Source of the DNA: Avena insularis
Taxonomy: Eukaryota; Streptophyta; Magnoliopsida; Poales; Poaceae
DNA length: 64,000 nt
Direction: 5' to 3'
Assembly (NCBI GenBank): GCA_023614405.1
Contig: CM042696.1
Coordinates: 335,101,211 to 335,165,210 of the forward strand
Under the pieces are notes generated by a model, which saw only the letters and a list, made by a program, of their open reading frames with translations, made no database searches and was not told the origin of the DNA. Positions 12,344 through 23,933 of the stretch are shown here, one piece after another (the first letter of the stretch is position 1; each line of letters begins with the position of its first letter). A program made the position numbers and the translations under genes.

Positions 12344-13004
12344 GGTTGAAGAAGAAGGGCATCTCAAGGATTTCGATGTAATTTTAGTTTTTGTTGAGGT
12401 GCTTTGTACTATTCGATGTTTCTTTTAATGCTAGGATCCTTTTCACAAAAAAACGAAAAGGGAAGACGTATGACGATTCTCCATGGTTACTGTCACTGTA
12501 TCATTTATATGGACAGATCACATGTGGGTTTAACAAACATTATGTTTTTATTAACCAACAGTCTTCATTGAGAAAAAAGGCATACATTAAGTCACTAAGG
12601 TTTATACACATCAGGTCATTGCATATGATTATTGTGTTGGAATTCATTTCTTGTGCTATATATTCTTACTGATAAAGACATTATATTTTATCATGTAATG
12701 GAAACATTTCCCCTGATGGTGAAAATATTGTTTTGTTTTATGGATTGCTCTGTAAAATACTAAAAAATAATTATTAACAATGAAAATATTTTTAGATATC
12801 TTGGTAAGTTAGAAACATGTTTGGGAGTACTTATAAAATACCCGAGAGATGTTTAGTTCTAATAAGTCGACCAAGTATTGCACCAAAGTTCTAAATTATG
12901 CAGGATATTATTATGCTTTAATAAGGTAAGTTATTGGAGTGCACACAATAAAATAGTCGTGCGAAACACGTACAGTTTACTAGTACACACCAAGATAGCT
13001 GACC
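12344..13004. other. AT-rich 3' flank of the two-exon gene
   Basis: Probably 3' untranslated and intergenic sequence. The short ORFs at 12391 and 12878 have no recognisable motif and AT-rich composition. Confidence 0.3.
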
Positions 13005-14151
13005 AACACGCTAGAGACTCTTGTCAAGAAAAAAAGGAAAAAATAGGAGACATACACACACAACGTGGCCATACCAAGGCCCACGTGTGCGGCGCGACGT
13101 AGTGGGACAAGGGAGAGATCAGCCGGCCGGTGCGCGCGGGGCGCTGCACAGGAGGGGGAGAGAGGATGGATGGTGAGAGACAGCGAAGAAGAGAGCAAAC
13201 ATTGTAGTACTACTAGTAGTAATGTGCTACTAGTAGTAGGTACTTGTATCTCGTGTCAGAAACCTGTCAAACTAACTTTACTCTGACATCGCACCGCCTT
13301 CAACTCCTTCGCTGCTCTCACGCCGCCTCTCGTTAATAATCTCTTCTTGCTCTTCGTTTTTTTCTTCTATTTTTTTCTTTGGCAGCTTCGGGGTTAATTT
13401 TTTGGTTCCCCTAGTTCAGTAGAAGTACGGACTACTCAAGTTTTGCACAATAGTCCAATTTTTTTCTGAAAATTGGGTCGGGGGCATTAAGATCCAAAAT
13501 ATTTGTGCACAAAATAATTTTGGTCACTGGGAACTTTTTCTTTTTCTTTCTAACGAGGAATCTGCCCCGAAGTACCAAGAACGTGCGCGTTAAAATCCAA
13601 TAGTGGGCATGAAAATTACATAGTGGTCTAAAATGAAAACCAAAATACATGTGGGACCTATACTTTTACAACACGGACCCTAAAGATACAACTCGGAAAT
13701 TTGAACATGTTTTTCCTAATACTAGTTCGAAACTACCACCCCCGCATTATTGTATACCATGGAAAGGCACACCCATCTACCAAATATGGGAACATTATCA
13801 TGAAATATGATGTAGATATGGCCATGAGCTAATTGGTCAGTCCACTCGAGAAACCCTCGAGTGTTCAGGCCATATCCAATGTGACTACGACTTTTTTGAA
13901 TGTTTCAAATCTCATGTTTACCATTTTTTCATGGCTGGTACTGCAAACGAGAGGATGTCATGTGGACCTTTTTCGTTTATTCATTTTCCTTTATATCCTT
14001 TCATTTTTTTAATCTGTGTAAGAGTTGCCAGCATCCAAATTCATATATATCAAGATATTAAGTCATTCAGAAATCTCGGTGATTTTCAAGATATTGACCC
14101 ATAGTGTACACCTTCAAAATAGTTTCATAGTATAACTTCAAGAGCAAAGCT
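13005..14151 (+). repeat. Right arm of the 1.14-kb direct duplication
   Basis: Second copy of 9538-10672 in the same orientation, about 3.47 kb downstream. It keeps the CACGTG core (CCCACGTGTGC, one half of the longer palindrome changed) and the same left and right edges. Differences are scattered along the length, so the duplication is not brand new. Immediately after it comes a (TG)n run (14160-14177), then the second half of the repeat-family copy whose first half ends at about 9540. Confidence 0.85.
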
Positions 14152-14354
14152 GCGTGAGTCTGTGTGTGTGTGTGTGATTCTTCTTCTCGGGGTATGACAT
14201 GGAGAAACAATAGTAGTATATCTTACCACTATCTCATATTTCCATTATCTAACCACTTTTTTATATAGTGTATGAATAACTTTGAATGTTGACCGTCGGA
14301 TCAAGACTCGCGAATCCCAATATTTCCAATCGTTGGATCTTCTTTTCCATTCTA

Positions 14355-14685
14355 GGCCATCATGTTTGATTCAAAGGATTTACATGGGAAATTTATAGGA
14401 TTAAATCCCATAAGATTTTTTTATATAATGTTTGTTTGATTTGTATGATTATTGATTCCTATAGGAATTTTTCCTAGGGAATCCTTTGCACTAGATTGCA
14501 TAGGAAATCTAACATCGATCCACGCCCAAACCTCTTTCTTACAATCCTTTTTTTCCTTCGATGGAATCAAACAAACTTTCTTGCATATATATATGGGTTC
14601 CTATAGGATTAAAGTGGGAATGACATTGTAATCCTATATTTGTCCTATTCCTATGATTTTCCTATCCTACGCATCAAACAAGCCC
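14355..14685. mobile_element. 331-bp MITE with CTA duplication
   Basis: Ends start GGCC...GTTTGATTC and finish GCATCAAACAAGCCC, so they are imperfect inverted repeats. CTA is duplicated at 14352-14354 and 14686-14688. The flanks join into the normal repeat text TCCATTCTAGCATCTAG, giving a clean empty site. A three-base duplication fits the PIF/Harbinger superfamily; the exact family is not known to me. Confidence 0.75.
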
Positions 14686-15124
14686 CTAGCATCTAGAAGA
14701 TTCTATTGATAGCCTTCAACATAATGAATGCTATGCACAAACCTCAAAACACACTTCTCCATCATATTAGAATCTTCTCTCTCGTTTCTCTTGACCATGT
14801 TACCAAAAATTTCAAGTGTCAGGTAGCTAATAATATTTGACTTCTACATGATGATACAAAGTACAAGAACCAAATATACACCCATACTTCTTATCTTATC
14901 TTACCACTATATAATGTATGAATAACTTTGAATATTGACCGTTAGATCAAGACTCGCGAATCCCAACATTTCTAGCTATTGGATCTTCTTTTTCATTCTA
15001 GCATCTAAAAGATTTTATTGATAGTCTTCATCACAATGAATGTTATGCATAAAACTCAAAACACACTTCTCCAACATTCTAGAATCTTCTCCCTCATAGA
15101 TAGCTAACAATCGTATATAGAATC

Positions 15125-15484
15125 CCTATTCAGCACCCAGGGTGCAGAATAGTTATTTTGTACCCCACATATTTTTATGTTCTCACGTATAGAAATTTAT
15201 GTTTTGTATACTAATAATTATGTTTATGTTCATCAGAAACATTAAAAAATCGACATAAAATATGATTTATGAGTCATTATAGTGTAAAAACATAGAAAAT
15301 ACACATTTTATGTCGTATTTTTATACGGCATGTAAATGAATTTTTTTACGACATGTCTAAATTTTTTTATGTTGTTCTCGACTTTTGAGGTAAGAGAAAA
15401 TTTACGTGACGTAAAAAAATTATACGGTTTGTAATATAGAGGGTGGGTGTAGAATAACTATTCTACACCCTGGGGGTCAAATAG
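15125..15484. mobile_element. MITE-like inverted-repeat element
   Basis: About 360 bp with long imperfect inverted ends: CTATTCAGCACCCAGGGTG on the left and CACCCTGGGGGTCAAATAG on the right. These extend inward through AGAATAGTTATT and its complement. The interior is AT-rich and non-coding. No obvious target duplication was found. Long inverted ends suggest a Mutator-type MITE; this is inferred. Confidence 0.65.
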
Positions 15485-16869
15485 CGCCTCTCTCTCTATA
15501 TATATACTATACAAAGTACAAGAATTAAATATACACCGATATTTTTTATAGATGTTGATCAAATTTATATTTTTTTTTGCTTTACATGTATTATAATTGT
15601 ATATACTGATGATATGTGTCAGACGTATATTATCTGAGTCTCACGTGCAGGGCATGTGTAATTTACAGGCTATATAATCAAATTTATAAATTTTTGTGCT
15701 TTCCCTATTATAATTAAGAGTTACGTCCATAAAGTACGAGGTGTGTATTTGGTTCTTTGTACTTTGTATCATGTAGAAATCAACCTACTATTCATTACTT
15801 AGTACTCGACATGCTCTAGAGAAATGACGAAGATGATTCTAGAATTACCGAGAAGTGTGTTTTGAAGTTTGTGCATAACATTCAGTGCACTAAAGAACAT
15901 CAATAGAGAATCTTCCAGATGCTAGAATGGATTGAAGATCCAACTTAATTCTATTTAGCAGTGTTGGGATTTGCCAGTCTTGATCCAACGGTCAAAGTTC
16001 AAAGTTATTTTTACACTATATATATAGTGGTAAGATATTATTATATAATAGGTTAAGCTCAAAAAGTTTTAAATTTGATGGACATCTATAAAGTATGGAT
16101 GTATATTTGGTTCTTGTACTTTATATCATGTTGAAGTCAACATAGAAGTAAATGTTTGTTAGCTATACCTAATACTTTCAATTTTGGTAACATGGTCTAT
16201 AGAAATGTCTGAAAGATTCTAGAATGATAGAGAAGTGTTTTAAGATAAGAAGTATGGGTGTATATTTGGTCCTTGTACTTTGTATATCACGTAGAAGTCA
16301 AAGATTATTAGCTACCGAACACATTCAATTTTTTAGAACATGGTCTAGAGAAATAAGGAAGAAGATTCTAGTATGATGGAGAAGTGTGTTTTGAGGTTTG
16401 TGCATAGCATTCATTATGACGAAGACTATATATCAATAGAATCTTCTAGATGCTAGAATGAAAAAGAAGATCCAACAGCTAGAAATGATGGATTCATGAA
16501 TCTTGATCCAACAGTAAACGTTGAAAGTTATTTGTACACTATATAGTGGTAAGATAAGATCATGCAGAAGTCAACGATTATTAGCTACGAGGGAGAAGAT
16601 TCGAGTATGATGGAGAAGTGTGTTTTGAGGTTTGTGCATAACATTCATTATGCTGAAGACTATCAATAGAATCTTTTAGATGCTAGAATGGAAAAGAGGA
16701 TTCAATGGATGGAAATGTTGGGATTCGCGAGTCTTGATCCAACGGTCAATATTTAAAGTTATTCATATACTATATAGTGGTAAGATAAGATAAGATAAGA
16801 TGGTAAGATATAGCAATCACAATGTTTTTTGTGTGTGTGCTAACGGGTGGGGAGAGTATGTTATACATA

Positions 16870-16985
16870 CAACACAATAGCACATACTCTAGATATATAC
16901 GGATGTATCTAGCACTAAAACTTGACTAGATACATCTGTATTTGTATGAATCTAAACCAACAAATATGGGTCAGAGGAATTATAT
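16870..16985. mobile_element. Degenerate Stowaway-like fragment
   Basis: The inner part ACGGATGTATCTAGCACTAA and the matching arm ACTAGATACATCTG are typical of the centre of Stowaway elements. Both ends are eroded (ACATACTCTAG, GTCAGAGGAAT). Confidence 0.45.
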
Positions 16986-17079
16986 GTTTATAGCACAGCT
17001 CGCTCTCATATATATACTCATACTAAAACATGTCTTGTATATAGAAATGTATATGTACACGCCTGCAGATACTTGGCCA

Positions 17080-17216
17080 CTCACACGTCACACACACGCG
17101 CAAACAGCTACACGTATACATGTACATGGCCGCACACCACACACACGTACACAAACACATACAAATACATGTACACATGGCCACACATGTACACATGGCA
17201 AGACACATGTACAAAA
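17080..17216 (+). repeat. CA-rich simple-sequence tract
   Basis: Imperfect ACACAC and CACATG-type runs. The ORFs through it on both strands, rich in Cys/Met or His/Thr, are a by-product of the dinucleotide pattern. Confidence 0.85.
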
Positions 17217-17219
17217 ATA

Positions 17220-17995
17220 TAAGCCTTAATTAATAAGCTCTAGGGTGGAGGTAGTACATATTAATTTTACGACATTTAGGCCTTAATATTGTATTGTTTG
17301 GAAGAAGGAAAGTTAGTGTCCTACGACTTCTCTAGCTTTTCTTCTACAGTATAAGTTCGAGAATCTGTATAACTTGTTTCTTGCCAAAGATCATGGTAAA
17401 CATAGTTTTAGTCCCACTTCTCGCACCCGGGATACAAATTAGTCCCATATCTTACAGAGTGGACAAAATCAATCCCAAAGCATGCATCCCTGGTGCAAAT
17501 CAGTCCATTTCAAACAAATTTGACAGTATTTGACAAAATTCATACACATTTAGCTGTCCTAATCGTGCCTTTTTGCGATTGAGACAATAAAATAGTACCG
17601 GCCTGGAAGTGGTGTCCTTCCACGACTTCTATTGCTCTTGAAAGTTCATGTAGAATTTTTGCATAGATTGATGTCATTTTAGCTTGGTTGAACACTGTCC
17701 TCTGCAAATGCTCAAGTTAACTAAAAATACACATGTGTGCATTTCACTCAATATTTCATCGTTAGTTTCAAGTTAGCTAAAATCTAACCAAATTTGATTC
17801 TTTTCTTATACACTTCACAATCCATATGCATCAATTGTTTTATATGTGATGATTCAACTTGAGCATTGTGAAGTACGTTGGATGAGCACATGGATATATG
17901 TTGTTTGCAGATCATGTCAAATTCCCAAGATTTTAGCTTCAGCACATGGGCTTTTCTATAAGCAACGATGCCTTGTGTGGGCCCATAAATTACCC
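17220..17995. other. Anonymous intergenic sequence
   Basis: AT-rich, with no open frame of note, no recognisable transposon ends and no RNA gene seen. Confidence 0.4.
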
Positions 17996-18002
17996 TCGCC
18001 TC

Positions 18003-18180
18003 GCTTTTCTTATCTTATCTTACATCTTACAACTATATGGTGTATGGAGAACTTTGAACACTGGTCATTGAATCAAGATTGTCAAATCCCAACATTGCTA
18101 GCAGTTGTATCTTCTTTTCTATTATGGGATCTATAAGATTCTATTGATAGTGTTTAGCACAATGAAATTTATGCACAAAC
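18003..18180 (-). repeat. Isolated copy of the (GATAA)n repeat family
   Basis: TCTTATCTTATCTTACATC is followed by a diverged version of the module (ACTATATGGTGTATGGAGAAC, then TCAAGATTGTCAAATCCCAA and CTTCTTTTCTATTATGGG). Same minus orientation as the 9.0-kb copy. Confidence 0.65.
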
Positions 18181-18184
18181 CTCA

Positions 18185-19440
18185 AATACACTATGAGGGT
18201 AGTTCCATATTTGCTTCATGTGTTGTTTTAGCTAGATGATGGGACCCATGTTATAAATATTTACAACTAGTACATTGTGGAGCTCTTGCTATATTTTATA
18301 CCAAAGCCAAATTTACCTTTACGTCAGATTTAGCAATGGTAACATTGTGGGTGCCCTTGGACAAGCCACAAGCTTATGGGTCACCCTTAAGAAAATTTCA
18401 TTAAGGTGAAGCTCTACTATGTATATATATATGTGGTCATCCATAAGGACTACTTTTTGCTTGTGGACACCCTTATGGACAACATAGTGGATGCCCTAGG
18501 TGAATTTTTGCCATAAGGTGGGTCTCACACAGCTTGTGGAAGTAGCTATAACATCACCTATGTATAAGGTGAACTTTTGCCATAAGATGGGACCCACACA
18601 ACTTATAGAAATAGCTAGTACAATGTATAAGGTCGAGTTCACCTTAAGCTGGGACCCACTTGTTTGTTAAAAATACACACATGCAATAGAGAGATGAGAA
18701 AGTAAAATAATTGTTTATTGCTTATGGATAACCCATAAGCTTGTAGGTCACCCTTAAGGAAATTCCACTAAAGTGAACCTCTACTATGTATATGGATAGG
18801 CTTATGGAATACTTTTTGGCTTATGGGTAGACAACATAGTGGATGCCCTAGGCACCTAAAATGTATAGCCAAATCTAGTTCCAAAATAGATATTTGGCTT
18901 TTGGAACTAGTTCCATAAGTTGTAGGGTTAGTTCCAAATCTGAGAAAGTATGGAATCGGAGCAACTCCATGCACTGAGCCAAATTCCAAGTACTACTCTA
19001 TCTGATCATGTGGCAGTGCACTGCTTCTCTCTCGTGTGATGGAGATAGAGAACACCCTTTATTATGTTGTTTTATTCTGTGTAAGGGCCCACTATGTAGA
19101 TATTTGGCAAGACAAATGTTGTGGAGCTAATGCCAAATTTGCCTCCCATACTAAATAGTGTTGTGTGTCAGATTTCACAACATCAACGCCGTGGCTGATA
19201 AAGTGAACTTATCTATAAGCTGGGACCCATATGTCTGCAAAAAAGTATATAGGTGCAAGAGAGAGAGAGGAGAGAGTAAATAATTTTATATTGCTTATGG
19301 ATAAACCACAAGCTTAGGTGAAGCTCTACTATGTATGTGGTCTCATCCATAAGGACTACTTTTTGCTTATGGACAACATAGTGGATGCCCTAATACTTTT
19401 TGCTTATGGACAACATAGTACATATCTCGTTTTGTGAAAA
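18185..19440. repeat. Anonymous repeat field with a recurring CTTATGGACAACATAGTGG motif
   Basis: The phrase ACAACATAGTGGATGCCCTA, usually preceded by CTTATGGGTAG or CTTATGGAC, occurs at about 18479, 18831 and 19374, with a shortened copy at about 19402. CTCTACTATGTAT recurs at about 18412, 18779 and 19324. GGGACCCAC-type phrases are scattered through it. The pattern suggests overlapping non-autonomous transposon copies, but I could not fix their ends. No coding sequence is visible. Confidence 0.5.
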
Positions 19441-19479
19441 AAGAAAAACAGAGCTCGTCCATGCAAGTAAAATACTATA

Positions 19480-19979
19480 GAGATCGTCCACTACAACCCG
19501 TACCCTAGGCGTCTAGTAGAGTCAGGCCGGTCACAGTCTCCTCCAAATTAACTACTCTGGCCGTCTAGACGTCTATTGGTACTAGCGAGTAAGGAGTTGG
19601 CGGGTCATTGTCTCCTCGAAATGCAGCTAAGGAGCGCACGCTCGTGTTGATTAATACAACTTTCCCCCCTTGCCTATTCCCCCTCCCCCTCCAGGGCGTC
19701 TTCCCCCTCTCTTCCCGGCGTCTTCCCCTTCCGCACCACGTGCCGCCGCTGCCGCCATATGCCGCTTTTGGATTCTCTTCCTCGTCTCACTTAGGCAGTT
19801 TCCATCCTCGATTCCCCCTCTCTTCGCAAACCCCAATCAATAAAATACAGATGTTGCCTTGCGATGGTGTCAGCGAGCAAGAACAGTGAGCATGATTTTG
19901 AGCTTTTCACGACGTGTTTACCGAAGGCCCCTTTGAAGAACTCATAACCGATGCAACGTCATCAGCGCCACTAGCCTAA
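19480..19979. other. Upstream region of the split pseudogene, pyrimidine-rich
   Basis: A CT-rich stretch (19660-19740) resembles a plant 5' leader. The plus-strand ORF 19608-19889 has low-complexity Pro/Leu composition and is probably not coding. Confidence 0.35.
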
Positions 19980-21880
19980 TCGGTTCGTCCAAACTTTTTC
20001 TTGAATCTGCGAAAGCTAGTGCAACTCTGGATGCTTCAATGCCATTTGGCCACCCATGTGTTCTTCATTGCCCCATGACCAAGGGACTGCTCGATTTCTT
20101 GCATTACTTCAAAATTGATAGCCTCCCTTGTAAGTTGTCGCCGCTAGACAGGTTCTCCTCTGATGCTATGGTACCAGGCTATACTTTTGAGGCAAGTTGG
20201 AGCTTTGCAACGTGTACACTCGTCACAAGATTCCTCTCCCGGCATTGTCGTTCCAAGCAACCGACCAACCAACCACGTTCTTGTTGGATAATGATCTTCC
20301 AGCTGTAATGCAGAAGATTGCTATTTGCCAAGTTCCCGCAGCTGTTGGGAGATATAAAGATTTCTCGCTTGTTGCAGTCTTCAACGTCAGAATTGCAATC
20401 CTTCAAGGCGGTGATGATGGATGGACAGTTCTTTCACTTCCTCTTAACCACACCCTGAGCCCTTATAGTTACAATGATGGAATTACCCACGACGGACTAG
20501 TGTTCGCCACAGCTCTGTATGGCAACGTTCATGTTTGGGATCCTCTGCATCCTGATAATTATTCCTTCATATGTAGTGTACTGGCTTAATTACTCATGTG
20601 CCCAAGCTATTGTACTGAATTGACATAGGGAGTGTTTCGTTTAAATGAAAATACGAGTAGTTATTTTAGATTCTATGAACTGTACGAATCATAGTTTTTC
20701 TGTAGGATTTTTTCTAATAGCAGTCATTTGATTCATCAGATTGAATTATGCATAGTAGATTTTTCCGGATGTCTTTTAGTTCATTCAATGGAATTTAAGA
20801 TATACTTGAAGCTCCTAAAAAGGATCCATTCAATGGTTTTTTCGTGCAATGTAATCCAACACAACCGCAATCCTGCAGGAGTATAAATGGACATGCAAAT
20901 GTAAAACCCTGTGTCTTTCCTATCCTATGTTTTCTGCATTTGCACGGGTTTTCGTCAAGTTCCCCTACAAATGAACCGGTCAATTATCTTTGCCTTTTTT
21001 AGACAAAACGAGCCAAAAATTGCCCGTCTTGTTCAAAAAAGATGAGTCCGTTCTCTAGGAAATTTCCCTATTATATAATGCTTTGTTTCCTATGTATGAT
21101 TCTAGGCCACAGTTGTTTTTCCTATGTTCAAGCTACTTTGCATGCAGTTCAATTGGAAGCAAATTTTTTAGTAGGATTCACTATATCATGCTGCCGGAAT
21201 CATAAGTTAACGCATTATGCTACCTTTTCAAGGTCCTGCACTGGTCTTGGCATGACCAACTGCCGTGGACGAGTTTGTGGATTCATTTCTTAATGCTACT
21301 GGAGACGAGCATGACTACTTTTTTGGTTTTTGGTGGTTAGCAAGATCTGCAGATGGTTCTAGACATCTTCATATATATATACGCTTGGCGTTCTTATGAT
21401 CCCAGCTGTCTTACTTGTCATTGCCGCCATCATACTGGTGTTGCTCATCCTCGTGTTGTACACTGCGGTCGCACTATCTCCACTTATACTTCTGGGTTTG
21501 GCTGCTTGGTGTTCTCAATGAACACTGGTCAGGTTGATCAAGCTAATCCATGGGAAATGATTGCTGACCTTGGATCATATTCTCTTTTTCTTGGAGTGAA
21601 CTATCCGATTATCATGTGCGTAGGCGGTGCAGATCTTACCTCAGGTTATCTGGCGAGAAGCAATAGTGTCTACATCTTACCAACTGCAGCATGGCTTTCC
21701 AAAGAGGCGCAGCCTGAATTATGCCGCTTCAGTCTTAGTGGTAAAGACTGTAGTGTTTTTCTGAAATCAATGTCCTTGAGGGAATTAGTAACCCTCGCTT
21801 CTGGACAGGAATGGTGAAGCATCCGCTTTGGTTCGTACCAACCTTCGCGAACACCATCGATTGGAACCGGCTTCATGCTT
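19980..21880 (+). pseudogene. Split pseudogene resembling a DUF295-type (F-box associated) protein
   Basis: Two coding-like blocks are seen. Block 1 (about 19980-20589) has a frame with MPFGHPCVLHCPMTKGLL, then a frameshift near 20190 into LCNVYTRHKIPLPALSFQA and ending in FATALYGNVHVWDP. Block 2 (about 21265-21817) has DEFVDSFLNATGDEHDYFF, then a shift into LGSYSLFLGVNYPIIM and SNSVYILPTAAW, with a stop at 21815. The order (PLP motif, then a GDDGWT strand, then LFLGVNYP and an N-V-Y-I turn) resembles the DUF295 domain found in large grass F-box families. The F-box itself is not seen. About 0.67 kb of unrelated sequence separates the blocks. The resemblance is recalled, not searched. Confidence 0.5.
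20590..21255. other. Insertion-like spacer inside the split pseudogene
   Basis: Non-coding sequence separates the two coding-like blocks. It is AT-rich and could be a degraded MITE or a large intron; its ends were not resolved. Confidence 0.3.
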
Positions 21881-21889
21881 AACTAAGAA

Positions 21890-22325
21890 ACAAGACATGT
21901 TGCGACAGTACGTAATGATGCAATCTATATGTAATAGTTGGTACTACAAGTAGAGAAATAGTTCTGGATCATGTTGAACTGTTTATTTTGTTTGGTTGTC
22001 TGAAGTCATCGGCTTTCAACTTGTTGGTCTCCTCACTTTTGAAACATGTCCTTGTATCGGTACTATGTTTATTTACTCGTATGAACTTGACTATATTTTT
22101 TTTGGACCTTTAGCATAATGCACTTAAGTCCACCGATTCTAGAGTTCTTTTAGAAATTATGGAAATTTTAGCATCAACGGGATGTTACGGACCACATGCC
22201 ATACACATGAACAATCACCTCAATGCTTGTGTAAGGGTCGTACTCTATGAAAACAACCTTGGCTTGAACGATTATAGCCTCATGCACTAGTCTTTGGATA
22301 AGTTGATATGACGAGACCACATTTT
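21890..22325. other. Anonymous sequence
   Basis: 3' flank of the pseudogene and AT-rich intergenic sequence; nothing recognised. Confidence 0.3.
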
Positions 22326-22329
22326 TTAG

Positions 22330-22790
22330 AGATTTATCTTATATTATGTTACAACTATATAGTGTACGATTAACTTTCAACATTAACCGTTGTATCAAGA
22401 CTATCAAATTCTAACATTGCTAACCCTTAAATCTTCTTTTCCATTCTAGCATCTACTCACTCCGTTAACCTGTGCGAAACGAATGTATCTAGATGACTTT
22501 TAGTGTGTGGTTCACTTCGAACATACACACTACTTTTAGTGTGTAGTAAAAGATGTCTAGATACATTTTTTCACAAAAGCTAAACCATCTTATATTTTGA
22601 AACGGAGAAAGTAGGAGATTATATTGATACTGTACTAGACTTTAGCACAATGAAGGCTATGCACAAGTACAAGAACAAAATATACACCCGATACTTTATG
22701 GAAGCGGCTCTAAAATATAATTATCTTCTCAGCTTTACCTATTACTACTTTATGGAGTAGTACAATTTTATATTGTGATGATATGACATT
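22330..22790 (-). repeat. Copy of the dispersed (GATAA)n repeat family, interrupted by a MITE
   Basis: ACTATATAGTGTACGATTAAC, then TCAAGACTATCAAATTC and CTTCTTTTCCATTCTAGCATC, with the tail resuming after the MITE (GAGATTATATTGATAC, then AGCACAATGAAGGCTATGC). Same order as in the main cluster. Confidence 0.65.
22456..22611. mobile_element. Stowaway-like MITE in a repeat-family copy
   Basis: 156 bp with CTCACTCCGTTAACC and GAAACGGAGAAAG ends and TA on both sides. It sits in CATCTA/GAAGATT of the host repeat, so the empty site is readable. Ends have one or two changes from the family consensus. Confidence 0.75.
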
Positions 22791-22800
22791 CATTCTACTA

Positions 22801-23566
22801 GGGTGTGTTTGGTTTGAGAATTAGGTGGAATGGAACGGAACCATACTATACCAAGAGGCAATTCCAGTGTTCGGTTCCAGAATAGAACGAAACCACCTAG
22901 TTCCACGAAATCGAATATTCCTTGAAGATGCGGAACCAACTGATGCGACCGAATCGGTGGAATCGCGAGGAACGAGGCACTAACCATCACCCAAACCGCT
23001 ATGGAAAAAGATAGGCCTATTCTCACCATCGGGCGACCACCCACCCCGCAACCCTATCCACGCCTCCCTCCTCTCTCTCACTACCGGCGGTGGCGCCCTG
23101 ATCCCACTACCTCACCGGCGGCCCTCCCTCATCTCTCCCACGCCTCTCCCTCTCTCGGGGCAAGCAGCAGCGGTGGCAGGGCAAGCAAACAACAATGAGA
23201 TATCCTCATTTATGTGCCTTGTCCACTTTAATTTGGACCAAATATTGCAAGTTTTGTTGATTGCTTGATCAAATCAATGATATATGCTTGATCAAATATA
23301 TTTGTTCTTCTTACTGCTTAAAATACAAACAATATGCTACTGAATTTTTTCTTAGTTTGTGTTACGTCTAGGAGGTATCCTCACCATAGGTATGAATGAG
23401 GTGGGATGAACACAATCCTATACATTCCAATCCGTCCAACCGAACAAAATATAACAATTCCGTTCCTCACTTTTGGCTGAACCGAACACTGGGATGGAAC
23501 CGTTCTATGCTTGGAGAATGGAACCATTCCATTCCATGCTACTACATTCCAGAGCCGAACACACCC
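22801..23566. mobile_element. 0.77-kb non-autonomous DNA transposon with CTA duplication
   Basis: Terminal inverted repeats GGGTGTGTTTGGTTT and AGCCGAACACACCC (imperfect) are flanked by CTA at 22798-22800 and 23567-23569. Arms inside also pair loosely (GGAATGGAACGG against CCATTCCATTCC). The core near 23040-23180 is GC-rich and CT-rich (GGCGGTGGCGCC), looks like a leader of a host gene, and could be captured sequence. No transposase. A three-base duplication suggests PIF/Harbinger. Confidence 0.7.
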
Positions 23567-23567
23567 C

Positions 23568-23698
23568 TAGACAGCGTTGGCATGCTAGATTAGCTAGCTA
23601 ATTACTAGTAAAGTTTCCTCGATGCTAGTACTACAGTAGTACTAGACAGCGTTGGCGTGCTACACTAGCTAGCTAATAATTAAAGTCTCCTCGATGCA
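23568..23698 (+). repeat. Two-copy tandem duplication of about 75 bp
   Basis: TAGACAGCGTTGGCATGCTA (23568) and TAGACAGCGTTGGCGTGCTA (23643) each start a block with TAGCTAGCTAAT and end TCCTCGATGC. It lies directly beside the right end of the transposon and just upstream of the SINA-like gene. Confidence 0.8.
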
Positions 23699-23933
23699 GC
23701 TGCGCCTTGCAGCAGAAGAACGACGAAGGAACACGCAAAACACTCATCGTTCAAAGAGCCATACCGTCTTCCCCATCTCCGGTAGTATTTGGTATCGTAT
23801 CCAATACGCGCATCACTCATTTTCCTCGCCATCTCGCTCGCAGTATCGGTCCTTCCAGACCGCCACCCCTCTCCTCCAAAACCTCCCAACAGTCATAGAT
23901 TGATCCGCCTTGCCCCTAAACCATCGGGACGCG

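Larger units (their letters stand above)
14195..16830. repeat. Second part of the mixed-orientation repeat cluster
   Basis: Same modules as 4722-9540. Minus-orientation copies (GACCGTTGGATCAAGACTCG-like) lie near 14290 and 14940; plus copies lie near 15970, 16500 and 16735. Several end in runs of GATAA (16545, 16780). It is interrupted by two MITE-like elements at 14355-14685 and 15125-15484. No coding sequence is visible. Confidence 0.7.

Noticed and set aside
9538..14151. Pair of direct repeats as LTRs of a retrotransposon
   Set aside because: No TG/CA ends, no primer site after the left arm, no purine tract before the right arm and no matching 4-6-bp target duplication.
16942..17229. Cys- or His/Thr-rich ORFs at 17 kb
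   Set aside because: Produced by the CA/TG dinucleotide tract.
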